Under the pieces are notes generated by a model, which saw nothing but the letters and a program-made list of their open reading frames with translations, made no database searches and had not been told where the DNA came from. A DNA stretch of 64,000 nt, from assembly GCA_019009955.1 (NCBI GenBank), contig CM032229.1, forward strand, positions 4,518,001 through 4,582,000, given 5' to 3'. A program made the translations under genes and the position numbers. The stretch is from Riptortus pedestris. Its lineage: Eukaryota > Arthropoda > Insecta > Hemiptera > Alydidae. The number at the start of each line of letters is the position of its first letter. Positions within the stretch are counted from its first letter, which is position 1. This document shows positions 1 through 23,522 of the stretch, in pieces.

Positions 1-132
1 TAAAGTAAATGTTTTATGTCTTTTTTTTTCTTCTCTCGCTTTCTTTTTAGTAATTATTATATATAGTATTTTAAAATTAATTCTCCATTAATGATTAAAA
101 AAGAAAAAAGGAAATTGCAATCATGAAAAAAA

Positions 133-702
133 AGTCCGCCACGCAGGGGCTGCGTAAGCTAAGCAGATTTCCCATGTAAAGTTATACAATAGAGAATCTC
201 CATACGAGTGCCGAACAGTAACGGAAACGGCCGAACTAGCTTTCGGCGGGAACGATTAGAAGCGGCCATAGCTCGTTCGTTACACTTAATAAAAATGCAA
301 ATATCTAGGTTAATATTCAAGATAGAGAATAAATGAATATAACAATATTTATAGTAAATTTAATTTGCAATAAGATTGGTTCTATATACTTTTTTACGTA
401 TAGAAACGGAGATATTTACGGGGGAAATCCCCCTCTAACCCCCCCCCTCCCACTGGTCCGATTTCAGCCGTTAACGAACTTGATCTCTCTTTTTACCTAA
501 AACAATTAAATATCGGGTTTCGTAACGAACAAACAAAAATTTCGAACGCGAAACAGATATATATATATATATAATTTTGAACGGACCTCATTTTCGTCAT
601 CTCCTGGGTAGGATCGATGGACATTTGAAGATATTATTTCGAAAATCGCGTCATGAGTACTGCGACCTCAATAGCTGATTTCGCTTGAGGGAAATCTGCT
701 AA
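133..702 (+). mobile_element. HINE-like element, complete, short variant
   Basis: The 5' end reads AGTCCGCCACGCAGGGGCTG, followed by the subterminal repeat AGCAGATTTCCC. The 3' end is an imperfect hairpin GATTTCGC/GGGAAATC running into TGCTAA. In between are a C-rich block near 436-450, a TA microsatellite near 558-572 and the conserved segment GAACGGACCTCATTTTCGTC. The order of parts matches the other copies in the window. No coding capacity is seen. It lies about 590 bp upstream of the HisRS start. Confidence 0.8.
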
Positions 703-1293
703 TATGGCTGAACCCTTGCTATAAAATTTTAGAAGTGATAAAAATATTCATTCATTGAAAATCATTGGTTGATTGTTGGAGATGCATCATATTGGATTAT
801 AAATATGCTGATGGGCCCTCTCCTATTGTTACTTTATTATAGGCAAAACACTTTCACAACCACATGGCTCATCTTCTGTACTATGCAGTGGACCCCTTTT
901 AACTCAGGATTTCTTACTAGAATTTATAAAATTTAACAAATCCCCATTGTTTATGACAAATCCAGTTCTCTCTACATATTCTCTCTTCGATCAACCAGCT
1001 CCTTTGTGACATAGTCCTTCATTTGGGCTCAAATTGAAATTTTACATTTTAACGCCTACCCCCGCCCCTATCTGATAGACGCAATTCGTTCACGTTTCAT
1101 ATGTTTTAATGAAGAGGAAATTCCTTTATTAATGCGATTAGACAGAAACGAGAGATTAATGTACGACAGTAAATGAATTCGTTTATTGTCAACCTTTTGA
1201 TGAGTTCGAATTTGATTGGCTAAACTGATTGTAACCACTTTCACCAATCTGATATGAAATGTGTTTGAGGCCACATTGTGATCAGTTGTTGCA
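703..1293 (+). other. Upstream flank of HisRS
   Basis: This stretch holds no recognisable repeat or gene. It should include the HisRS promoter and 5' UTR, but I see no convincing TATA box or initiator. An in-frame TGA at 1279-1281 closes the frame ahead of the HisRS ATG, so this exon cannot carry an N-terminal mitochondrial extension. Confidence 0.5.
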
Positions 1294-13377
<12,084 letters not shown>

Positions 13378-15253
13378 CTCTCCGTCTTCTATACTCAACT
13401 GTTTGTTCCTATTCTATGAGAAGATTATCTTTGACGAATAATTGAAACATTTCGTGCACGCAGTTATAGGCTTTCGATCTACCTCCAGGTAGTTATGCAC
13501 ATACCCTACCAGCCTGCTCCAACAATGATGGAATCTCCAGCTGGAAATTCCCTCAAACGGACATACCTCTTCTCTCTCTCTCTCCGAGGCACCCAAACTT
13601 CACAGTCACAACCTCACTAGCTTTTTTATTTATATAAAGTTATTTTTAATTTATTTTATAAATATTTTGTTGGCACATTAAATTAATTAAACTTTTAAAC
13701 TATTCTTATGTGTTTTTCTTAACCTGGAATGCTAAATAGATTGTTAGGAATATTGAATTTTATATTAGCGACTTCATAACAATCCATATTCTTTGTAGAC
13801 CAGCAACAGCACGTCACTTATATACATTTATTATTGAGAGAACTATCGTGTGACTGGAACTGCACTTCACTCTTACCAACTCATGAAATCACCATGTTGA
13901 AGACTAGTTCTATGAATACAATCAACACAGTAAAATAGAATTTCTGTTCCTGTATTCTGTCAGATAGTGTCGTTGTGTTTAGTAAATACCCATATAAACA
14001 ATATTTAAAATATAAACTGGATAGTAGATATTTAAGTTATAGTTAAAAAGTCATATGATTAGGAGTGGAGTTTCCTGAAGGCTCAAAATGGAAAAATACA
14101 AATAACTCCATTAATATTCGAGTACAGAAGAAAAGTTTTGTCATTACTTTAACCAACAGGATTGATTGCTCAAAATTTTTCGATACTATACAATCTACAT
14201 CAAGAATTTATATTTTGTTTCTTTTTTTTTTTTACAGCAAGTCCTGGTCCAATTTCAGCTATTATCTTGATCATTACTTTTACATGAAACTTTTAAATAT
14301 CAAGATTGATAGAACCTCTAGTAAATTCCTACTTTTACTCATCCGATTTTCACTTTAAGTAACCAAGTCACTAAACATGTCATCTCCAGCTTATTATTCA
14401 GTTGATATTTACATAACTTTCTTACACGGGAAAAGTAGAGATGGTGAGATGAGACCATTGGCATGTCGACCCAGCACATGAGAAATTTGCTTAGTATATA
14501 CAGCTCCTGCAAGACAAACTTATTTTAATTTTCATCTAAGCTATTTATACTACTGAACACTTCATGTCCAGAATAAAGTCAACAACAAAATAAAGGGTTC
14601 TAACTAGGGTCAAAAGAGAGGAATATATTATGGAAAGATGTAATCTGTTTGACATTCTAGTACAAGAGAATCTTAGTTTATGTAGCCTCTGTGTAACATT
14701 GAATTTACTCAAGAATGAAAGTTACATGTTTTCTTTACATTGTCTTAGTAATCACTATAAAGTAAAAACATCTGTGGGTAATTTATAAAAAGAAGTATTT
14801 GATAATGAAAAGTATTTTTTTTTTTGTGTAGAAAGAGCTATTTTGATACAGATTTTTATTAGTCTTTGGGTGTGTTTCATTTTTGTCAGGAGTAGCTTGA
14901 ATATAATTAAGACATGTAATGAGAAGCATCTCCAGTTCATTCTCCAGCTTGGATATTATGTGGTTTCTCCATAATCTCTATGATGTGTTCAGGTATTTCA
15001 CTTTATAGTACAATTTCAAGCAACTCATTCTCCAAGAGTTACCTTGTAAGAGTTTTGCTGTCTGCCGAGCTTAATCTGATACTCAGGAGAATCACATTCT
15101 GCCATAACTGACACTTCCTTCGATATACTGTTATACAGCATAACACTACAGAACCTGCAGTCAATTGTGGCCATCATTAAAAACATACATTAAGAATGGT
15201 TTGGCTAGAACTGATCTGCTTTGTAAACATTTTCAGCTCTATGACTTTATTGG
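13378..15253. other. HisRS 3' UTR and intergenic region
   Basis: A candidate polyadenylation signal ATTAAA lies at 13678-13683, about 300 nt after the stop; AATAAA words also occur near 14573 and 14590. Otherwise this is AT-rich sequence with no recognisable gene or transposon. Confidence 0.4.
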
Positions 15254-15275
15254 ATACTAGCTGAGTTACCCGGGT
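15254..15275 (-). mobile_element. Possible Helitron 3'-end relic
   Basis: ACTAGCTGAGTTACCCGGGT resembles the reversed Helitron 3' terminus found elsewhere (ACTAGCTCAGATACCCGGCT). Only about 20 bp remain, directly beside a SINE. Confidence 0.3.
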
Positions 15276-15279
15276 AAAA

Positions 15280-15487
15280 AAAACTTCTTGCGACTTAGGC
15301 TAATCGGGACGGGTTATCTATAGGTTACCACCCTTTTCTAGCCAGGGTGGGATTTTAGGATGTTATTTAATGAATTTCGTCACTAAATAATTTCCTTTGC
15401 CCAGGCGAGAATCGAACTCGCCACTCTAGGTTTACCATGTGAGATAAAGGTTAACGCTTTAACTCGCATGGCTAACCTGAGCCCCTG
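15280..15487 (-). mobile_element. tRNA-derived SINE, full or nearly full length
   Basis: On the minus strand it starts CAGGGGCTCAGGTTAGCCAT and has a polymerase III A-box-like segment (TTAGCCATGCGAGTTAAAGC) and a B-box GTTCGATTC (rc of 15405-15425 region). The tail contains CACCCTGGCTAGAAAAGGGT and GATAACCCGTCCCGATTAGC. About 210 bp. Same family as the copies at 24071, 49088, 61826 and 62103. Confidence 0.75.
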
Positions 15488-17327
15488 TGCAAAAATAATA
15501 ATTGCATTAACATACACAAATTGGAAAAATCTGGACATTTTCCAACAGGGTGGTGCCCACCACATTCAGTTTTCAATTAGGTCAAATTAGTTAGGACTTT
15601 TCCTAGCTAGTATATTGGTGTACAGTGACTAACAATATTTTGCAACTACAGCATAAACATGTACATCTAATATGCTTTTACGGTTTAGGAAATTTCTACT
15701 TTCCCTGAGAGGTACTAAAATCACTATTGCAAAACACTGCAAATAAAATCTAGGGTTATCCTTGATTTGTCTAAAAATGGATAGTTATTTTTATACACAA
15801 TTTTAAATATATACTCATCTTTTGTCACCATATTATCAGAAAATATATTACATTCTAGAGGCCTTATATGGCAAAATTATTGATGTCCCTATCCCTGTTG
15901 GAAAGAGAGAGACAACGTAAAGTGTTCCTATAATGTGAAACACAATATAGTCTGCTGCCTAGAAATGCTTACCTTTTAGTACTAAGCAAAACTCAAACAG
16001 TATATGCTTAATTATCCTCCAAATCAATATGATGATAATGATTGTTTAAGCACATTAAGAGCTTGGACTTGTAGACAGACACAAACTAAGGGGGGGGGGA
16101 ATAATGTTATTCTGTTCTTAAACCATGAAATACAAAATAAAGCGCCAATCATATGAATATTATTGATTCTATGTTTTGAATAGCTAATATGTCATTGACT
16201 AACTAAAATAAACTTTCCTATAAGAACAGAACACTCAAACATGTGTGAAGTACTTACCTATGGGTGATGGCTGTCTGCATAAAAAAGAATTCCTCAGAGA
16301 AATTGAGTTTGTACAAGTGAGGGTTGAACTAAGAAAGGGAAAGGGATTAGATAATGGTTGTGCTGCTTTATGGGAACAATAGTTGGATTCTTCCTAAAAG
16401 GGATTACAGTTGATTTATTATATCCAATGGAAATGAGGATTTGGCATAGGATCTCTGAATAAATGATAAATGAGGTAAGTAAAAGTAAAATTCTTATCAA
16501 GACCATGGAAGAAGGAGGGTGAAGCTTTAACTTAAGGGAAAACAATTTCATCACTTTTTGAAGGGAAGACTTTTGGGCAAGACAAACATAGTATAGTAAT
16601 ACTAGATATATGCTATGGAAAAGCAGCTTCCGGAAGAAGTCAATCGTTCCAACTTGAAGGCATAGCCTTTAGATATCGATAATACATGACAAGGGATGTA
16701 AACAAATGAGATGCAATTAGACATTGGTAAAGGACTTTTTCCTTACTTGTATGAAATTATGGAAGTATTGTAATCGTGAAAATTATTAGTTTTCAGATGT
16801 CAGCGGAATTAACCGATTTGACCCTCACTGAACCAAGTTTTACTAGTTTTGGCTTGATATTTGTTTGTATCTTGCATAACTCAAAAATAGCTACTTGTAG
16901 AATGTTGTGTTATTTATATCACAATAAATGAGCCTATTCTATAAGGAAGTTATATCATTTAGCAAAATAACTTTTAACACACTTAAAACTTACATAATTA
17001 AACATTTATTTACAGTCAGTAATATTTATAAATAAATAATTACAGTTTTTGTTAATAATTTCAATAATACAAGAGGTATATACATTTAGGAATATAATTC
17101 TTAATAACAATAAATGCTTCAAGAACCTTCTATTTAGGAAGATTTATATAAAAAAGGAAATTGGGTGATATTTTAATAAGAATATATTGATGGCATACAC
17201 GTTTTTTGCCAGGTTCAACCTTGAAAATGCAAGAATAAATGTTTAGTCTTAATATATATATGACAAGGCACATGACTAGCATTCAATATAGAGAAAGTAG
17301 TCCCTTCACAGATCAAAAGCATGGATT
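15488..17327. other. Intergenic, no gene recognised
   Basis: AT-rich sequence between HisRS and ACTMAP. A poly-G run lies near 16090. The part just below 17328 must hold the ACTMAP 3' UTR; the plus-strand TTTAAT near 17169-17174 would read ATTAAA on the gene strand, a possible poly(A) signal. Confidence 0.4.
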
Positions 17328-18098
17328 TTACAAATCTCGTTCTCTGAGTTTAATGAATTTTCCAGCCATTGATAGCCTGAGGTCATGGAAAATATATTTG
17401 TGAGGATCTGCCAATCTGTTGGGAGCAATTTCAACTAAATTAGCATTGCTGAGGCTTAGATCATCGAAGGACCAAATGCCAATGTGTTTGCTTTTGCCTT
17501 GTCGAGCCAAGACGTATGGGGAACCATGGGAGTAGAGTGCACCGCATATAACCGCCCAATGGGCTTTATGCCCTTTGAGGAATGCAGGCGCGTGGTTTCT
17601 ATCTGCATCGTAAGGAACCAAGTAAAGAGCTTTAGCATGAATTAAATCGTCAATCAAAGTGTCTTTCATAGACGACATTCCCCCCAAAAATAGTTCTACA
17701 GTAAAATAATCACCGAGAACGTGTTTAGCAAATGATGCCATGTTATCAACGGAGAACATTTCACCACTCCTAGAGTAGCCAAGTGCTTGAGCATCATCAA
17801 GGAGTTGCTGTATGGTGACTGCTCTGGGTGTGAGGGAGCTTATCATAGCTAGAGCTGCAAGGCCACAAGTAGGACCTGCCTGCATCACCCCTCCTAGGTG
17901 CCTGTACCCTATCTGCTCTGCTTTGCCACTATCTCCATCTCCTTTCAATCTCTTACACCCTTCTAGAATATCTCTCAGAGCCTCCTCCAGTCGTATTTCT
18001 ATAGCTTCTGGGTAACTGAGCTCAGGAGGAGAGGAGCTAGGAAGCATCGGTGCGGTTGGAACCATCCTGTTGGCCAAGAAGCTCTTTAAAACACACAT
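17328..18098 (-). CDS. ACTMAP: Actin maturation protease (ACTMAP / C19orf54 / UPF0692 family)
   Basis: Single-exon 256-aa protein. The family is a cytosolic cysteine protease that removes the N-acetylated Met or Cys from newly made actin. The conserved core is clear: GPTCGLAAL with candidate catalytic Cys78, GEMFSVDNM (112-120), LVPYDADRNH (160-169), KGHKAHWAVICG with candidate catalytic His180 (175-186), then LARQGKSKHIGIWSFDDL (197-214). Like the family, it has a Pro/Ser-rich N-terminus (13-30) and a charged helix (32-50). The frame is closed by a stop 8 codons upstream (18123-18125), so the ATG at 18098 is the first possible; later Mets at residues 12 and 18 could also serve. It is transcribed towards HisRS, with 3.9 kb between the two stops. 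No damage is visible, so it is likely functional. Confidence 0.93.
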   Translation of the reverse strand: MCVLKSFLANRMVPTAPMLPSSSPPELSYPEAIEIRLEEALRDILEGCKRLKGDGDSGKAEQIGYRHLGGVMQAGPTCGLAALAMISSLTPRAVTIQQLLDDAQALGYSRSGEMFSVDNMASFAKHVLGDYFTVELFLGGMSSMKDTLIDDLIHAKALYLVPYDADRNHAPAFLKGHKAHWAVICGALYSHGSPYVLARQGKSKHIGIWSFDDLSLSNANLVEIAPNRLADPHKYIFHDLRLSMAGKFIKLRERDL

Positions 18099-18351
18099 AA
18101 GTAATCTAACACAATCATGGCATTATAACCTTAGCTCCAAATAAGGTTACATACGCTTTGACACTTAAGGCCGCCATAGAGATTGTAGCCACTATCCTGC
18201 TTTATATCTCCTTGGCACAATGACGTCAATACGTTATAACTTGTTACTTTCTTGTAGGTGTGAGGTAATCCCTGGGGGACAATTTTGACTTCTTTAACTA
18301 TTACTTTATGTACGTATCTCGCATACATCAAAAAGGCTTCACTTAGATATT

Positions 18352-18655
18352 TGCAGATTTCCCTTAAGAGAAATCAGCTACTGATGCATGACGAAATTTT
18401 TAAAAAATGTCCTCAAACTTCCACAGATCCTACCAAGAAGATGAAGAAAATTAAGCCCTTTCATAATTATATATATATGTGTGTGTGTGTGTGTGTCTGT
18501 TAACGCTCTAGAGATCGCAATTTTTGTATGATCGTTACCAAACTTGATATTTAATCGTTTTATGTAAGAAGAAAGTTCATGTCGTTAATTATAGAAATCA
18601 TACAACTGGGAGGGGAAGTGGAATTCTAAAATGTGAAATACTTCCATTAGGTAAT
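18352..18655 (-). mobile_element. HINE-like 3' half
   Basis: In reverse orientation: GCAGATTTCCCTTAAGAGAAATC (terminal palindrome, one mismatch), the 'GGATCxxxGGACATTT' segment, a TA/GT microsatellite (18463-18499), then the AACGATxAxACAAAAATTGCGA segment. The 5' half is absent. It lies about 250 bp 5' of the ACTMAP start. Confidence 0.7.
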
Positions 18656-18684
18656 TCTGAGCTATTATCCGGTTAACTTCAATT

Positions 18685-19289
18685 CCCTCCATACTGTAAT
18701 ATTACATTAGTGTAGTGCTGAATATTAATATTCAGTCCTAATTATGTGTCGGAAAACGAAAATATATTAATAAACTTAATTTAGTAGTCGTCTGGCTCAC
18801 TATCGGTATCTGGCTCATGAACGACGCGAGATAAATTTTGTAACACTAAAATTTCCAAAATACGCCATCGGTGGTTAAAACCGAGGGTGGGGGTTTTCTT
18901 GTTCTAACTTTAGTATAAAACAAGAGTACATCACATTTTTAGGTCCATTGATCAGATCTACATTGGCGTGCACGAGCAACCTCGCGTCGTTCATGAGCCA
19001 GATACCGATAGTGCCAATCTGATCAATCGCCCTAAAAATGTGATGTACTCTTGTTTTATACTAAAGTTAGAACAAGAAAACCCCCACCCTCGGTTTTAAC
19101 CACCGATGGCGTATTTTGGAAATTTTAGTGTTACAAAATTTATCTCGCGTCGTTCATGAGCCAGATACCGATAGTGAGCCAGACGACTACTAAATTAAGT
19201 TTATTAATATATTTTCGTTTTCCGACACATAATTAGGACTGAATATTAATATTCAGCACTACACTCATGTAATATTACAGTATGGAGGG
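18685..19289. repeat. 605-bp near-perfect palindrome (foldback/MITE-like)
   Basis: Left arm 18685-18957 and right arm 19017-19289 are inverted copies with only a few mismatches (for example ATTAG/ATGAG near the outer ends) and no length difference: paired positions always sum to 37974. Outer ends are CCCTCCATACTGTAATATTA and its complement. The 59-bp centre holds a third copy of the arm motif CGTCGTTCATGAGCCAGATA (direct repeat of 19150-19169). No coding capacity and no clear target-site duplication. Confidence 0.9.
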
Positions 19290-20270
19290 GCGGGGTAGCT
19301 TTTAATTTCCTAGTTTCGGTAACAAAATGTAAAGGCGGGAAGCTTTTTAAAGGCAAGAATAAGAGAGCATTAGACTGAAATATTTACTGTTTTATGGAAA
19401 GATGAGGGTGAATAATACAAGTCACTATTTGAGTTCTCCAAAGAATCAAGTATATTGAATTGATTAAGCAACATATAATACACTTTATAGATTAAGAGGT
19501 TGAAAAAGAAACAAAAGGAAACTTAACTTTATAAAATAATTTAGCGGCAAGCCAATAATATATACAATAGAATGATCGATCGGTCCTATATTGTGAGTAC
19601 TCATTTAATAATTTGCATAGATAATGCTAGCATTATTAGAAGTAGGTACCTGCGGGAAACATATACTTTCCTTGAAGTGGAGTCTTCTTCCAGTGTTATT
19701 TTCTGTGTTCCCTATAAGGTTCTGTCTTTTAGCTGGTTGCGGTGATCCGTATATGATGGTAGCGTTGCGGGAGATGAAAGATTGACTATAACTGTGGCGG
19801 TAGAACCGTCCCTGGAGAGGCCAACTGAGCGGTTATCTATGAAGCGGTGTACACACTTTACTGTAGCGGAGAAACGACCCCGGAGAGGGGCAAAGCACCA
19901 CTGGCCGTAGAAACGACCTCTGAGAGCGTCGATGACAACTGAACTGTATCTTTGTAACTAGCCGATGCCTTCTTGAGCTGCAACGTAGTTTCCGCTGTAG
20001 GCCACAGCCTTGATGACTTGCATATGTGTGGCGGGTTTGTGAACTCAGCGAGCGCGGGAAATTCAAATTCAAATGACGACTGAACAGATAGTAAGAGATG
20101 GGTCCAGAACTTTCTTACTTCTGCAACCTGTTCATGGCGTTAAAAATTAATCATACAATTGAAAAGTTCACGACTATCACTATAATTTATCGTGGTGAGG
20201 TCAAATTAAGTTCAATCATTTGAAGGAAAAATAAATTCAAACATTGGAATGAATTGTAGGCTTCGGTTTA
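19290..20270. other. Intergenic with GC-rich iterated segment
   Basis: Mostly AT-rich, but 19735-20070 is GC-rich. Within it 19795-19945 shows three imperfect units of about 45-50 bp built around GTAGAAACGACC(C/T)C(T/G)GAGAG. No reading frame matches anything I know. It may be an LTR or a CpG-rich promoter remnant. Confidence 0.4.
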
Positions 20271-20274
20271 TAAA

Positions 20275-20325
20275 AGTCCGTCACACAAGGGCTGCGTGAA
20301 CTAAGAAGATTTCCCACGCGGAGGG
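20275..20325 (+). mobile_element. HINE-like 5' fragment
   Basis: AGTCCGTCACACAAGGGCTG and the subterminal AGAAGATTTCCC are present, then the sequence switches to the gypsy 5' LTR. The rest of this copy is not on the far side of the gypsy. Confidence 0.65.
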
Positions 20326-20326
20326 G

Positions 20327-20427
20327 ATATGTTTGTTAGGCGATGAAGCCTACACTTACTGTTACCTTGTTAATAAAATAGTTGAATAATGGCGTTACTC
20401 AATGTACTGTTAGTTATCAATATTGCA
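20327..20427 (+). repeat. Gypsy copy 1, 5' LTR (5'-truncated)
   Basis: About 90 bp match the 3' LTR at 23259-23372 with only a few substitutions (for example GATGAAGCCTACACTTACTG versus GATGAAACCTATACTTACTG). It ends ATATTGCA. The next bases, TTGGCAACGAGGTAAAATG, are in the position of the primer-binding site and first gag codons. Confidence 0.75.
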
Positions 20428-23258
20428 TTGGCAACGAGGTAAAATGCCGAAGATGCAGAATAGAGTATCAATCGACTTGTCTACTCAGGAAAAAGAAGAA
20501 GCCGCGAGTATGCATCTCATAACGGAGAGAAAGTCAAGGTTTTTAATTAAAGAGTATACAAAGGACATGTTATGGGGAGGATTACATCCGACACTTTGAG
20601 TTGACGGCCCGGGTGAAGGGGCTTGGTGGGAATAGCGATGTGGAGGACGCGGCACGCAGGGACCTCCTCCTGGCCAGCATCGGCGCCGAGCACCTCAGGG
20701 CGTTGTCCGACCTTATGTACCCGACCGACTGGGACACGTGCAGCTACGAACAAGTGAAGGCGGCAGCTAATAGGCTATTCAGGCCCACCGAGACAATCTT
20801 TGCTCTCCGGTTCGACTTCGAGAGGGCAGATCAGGAACTCAGGCCCTCTTTAGAAATTATAACCGGGTATGGAAAGAATCCACTGGCTGTTGTGGGTAGG
20901 GCTAAGATCAAAGTCAGGTTGGGTAGACTTACAAACACTCTTCCGGTAGTAGTTCTGGAGGATGAGGACGTCCCACTGTTTGGGCTTCCCTGGTTCCTAG
21001 CGTTCAACCTACTTCTTCCTAAGCAGGTGACAGTGCGGAAGATTGTTAAAGGAGATAATGAACTCCCTCAGGTGAATCAGGAGCATCCCAAAATTGTAAA
21101 ACGAATTATTACGGAATTTACAGATGTCTTCCTAGGGTCTTGTAGAACTAGGGACCATTGCTGGGGTTGAAGCGAGAATCCACCTAAAGCCAGGAGCACA
21201 AGACCCGTTGCATTCAGTGCTCGACGTGTCCCTTTCCCTTTGCGGAAAGCCATTGAAAATGAAGTGGATCCCACTGACACGCCGATAGAGTGGTGCACCC
21301 CAACGGTCAATGTGGATAAAGGAGGAGGCGCTGTTCGAATCTGTGGGGATTTTAGAGTGACTCTGAATTCTAATATAATACCCGAGAGCCATCTTCTCCC
21401 GACATTTGATGACCTGACAGCTAAATTGAATGGGTCCAAAATCTTTTCCGTTATTGATTTGAAGGACGCTTATCTACAGATGAGAGTAGCAGCTGATGAC
21501 CAGAAATATTTGACCATTTCCACAAATAAAGGATATTATAGGTAAAAAAGGCTCCCCTTCGGCCTACAGTCTTGTCCGGCGAAATTCCAAGGGTACATGG
21601 AGAAGCAATTAGCAGGATTAGATGTAGGGGTTCTATTGGATAATATTGTGGTTGGAGCAGCGCATCTCAACTCGCACATCAGTGTTCTGCGAGAGGTCTT
21701 GAGCGACTCTGGAAAGCAGGTCTGAGGGCAAAGTTGGCAAACCGCAAGTTTCTACAGAAGAAAGTCGAATACCTGGGCCACCGAATTGACGAACATGGCA
21801 TACATCCATCTAAAAACAAATTAGCCGCCATTCGAAAAGCAAAACAACCTCGGAACGTAAAGGAATTAAGAGCCATTTTGGGGTTTGTCAATTATTATGA
21901 GAAGTTCATTCCAAATTTGCATGCTATATGAGTCCCGTTGCATGCCCTGACTGGCACGAAGAGTAAATGGAAATGGACTCCAGTGGAACGTGCAGTGTTT
22001 GAGAAGGTGAAAACTTTGTTATCAGCTGAAGACACCATCGTACCTTATGATTTGCGGAAGCCTGTCATCTTGGCCTGCGACATGGAGTCGGCGAAGTGTT
22101 ACTCCATAAAATGGAGGATAGTTCTGAGTGCCCCATTTTGTTCGTGTCATGGACTTTAACACCGGCAGAAAAAAGATATTCCCCAATTGATAGAGAGGCC
22201 CTGGCCTTGATCTTTGCAGTTGGGAAGTTCCGTCAATTCCTGCTGGGGCGAGAATTTGTACTTAGGACAAATTCCTGGAAGAGGATATTTGGAACTGAGA
22301 GGGACCTTGCTAAAACAGCGAACTCACGTTTGGTACGATGGACCCAATCTCATGGAGTGTAACTACAGGATAGAGTAGTGTAAGGGGACAAACAATAGAC
22401 TGGCCGATTTCTTATCGCGTTTTCCAAGTTCAAGAGAACCAATTAATGAAGAGGATTAAGAAGATGTTTAGTGGCCAGGAATCGATGAGGACATCGAGAA
22501 GTACGTAAGAAGATGCATTCCATGCCAAGCTAACAGACATAGCGAGTGTGAGGTGCCTCAGTATCCCTGGAACGTACCGAATGGACCCTGGGAGCGACTC
22601 CACGTGGACGTAGCAGAACCCGGAGGTGGCAAGTATTGGCTGGTAGGGATAGATGCTTACTCCAAGTGGGCTGAAGTGGATGTGATGAACCGAATGACCA
22701 CCGGAGTTATAATTGACCGATTGCGGCAATGGTTCTCGAGGTACGGTATACCCAAACAGATAGTATCTGATAATGGGACGCAGTGGACCTCGTCAATGTT
22801 CAAGAATTTCTGTTCTGCAAACAATATTCGCCATGTGACCGGAGCTCCTTATCATTCAAAGACCAACGGGCTCGTGGAGAGAATGATACAGACGTTCAAG
22901 TCCAGGAACTGTGCCTGTAGGCAGGAGGGGTTGCCACCAAGCCTTGCAATGACACAGGTTCTCCTGTCCTACCGCAACACCCCGCAGAAGACCACTGGCA
23001 GGCCACCATCCCTCATGTTCCTAGAAAGGCGACTCCCTACTGCTCTCGATCGCCTAAGGCCAGACACCAGGGAGGAAATGGAGGTAAAGATATGAAAACA
23101 GAAAAACTACCACGACTAGAGATCCAAGGGGAGAGTTTGCCAAGGGGGATGAAGTCTGGGTTAAGAATGGGCAGTGGACGAGCACCCATCCCAGATGACA
23201 ACAGAGGAGGAGTGTCAACCAAAGGCGGAGGAAGACCCGCAAGTTTGGTGGGGAGAAA
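20428..23258 (+). pseudogene. Ty3/gypsy copy 1 gag-pol, inactivated
   Basis: Remnant coding region of an LTR retrotransposon. Order: Gag-like segment (20440-20830, including YEQVKAAANRLFRPTETIFA); protease/linker remnant (20840-21130); reverse transcriptase (about 21200-21930) with WCTPTVNVDKGGG and FSVIDLKDAYLQM; RNase H (21938-22360, YSPIDREALALIFAVGKFRQ); integrase (22480-23095). The integrase keeps its DDE residues in HVDVAEP, VSDNGTQW and NGLVERMIQTFK. RNase H-integrase spacing is shortened. Stops and frameshifts occur near 21168, 21545, 21722, 21930 and 22360. The RT metal-binding box reads LLDN instead of YxDD, so the enzyme is dead. The low LTR divergence sits oddly beside this heavy damage. 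Confidence 0.88.
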
Positions 23259-23372
23259 TGTAGCATATGCTATATGGTTGCTAGGCGATGAAACCTATAC
23301 TTACTGTTACCTTGTTAATAAAATAGTTGAGTAATGGCGTTACTCAATGTACTGTTAGTTATCAATATTACA
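23259..23372 (+). repeat. Gypsy copy 1, 3' LTR
   Basis: A 114-bp LTR starting TGTAGCATATGC and ending AATATTACA, with TTAATAAAATAG as a possible polyadenylation signal. It pairs with the truncated 5' LTR at 20327-20427. Confidence 0.8.
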
Positions 23373-23510
23373 GTAATGTGCATACTATGTTTCATAAAAT
23401 TCAGCACAGTATTTTTAGGCGAGAAAAGGTAACAGAACAACAAACAGACACCAAAGCCAAAAATGGTTTATCTTTTTGAATTCCATGTGAAACGAAAAAA
23501 AAGTATTTTA
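23373..23510 (-). mobile_element. Helitron 5'-subterminal fragment
   Basis: TTTCATAAAATTC..., GAAAAGGTAACA, AACAAACAGACACCAAAG and CATGTGAAACGAAAA match, in order, the 5' region (reversed) of the Helitrons at 27-35 kb. It is diverged and lies directly against the gypsy 3' LTR. Confidence 0.6.
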
Positions 23511-23522
23511 ACATAACTACTA

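Noticed and set aside
15400..15487. True tRNA genes at the SINE heads
   Set aside because: The boxes are tRNA-like, but there is no complete cloverleaf with a paired acceptor stem, and the sequence is dispersed with a common non-tRNA body.
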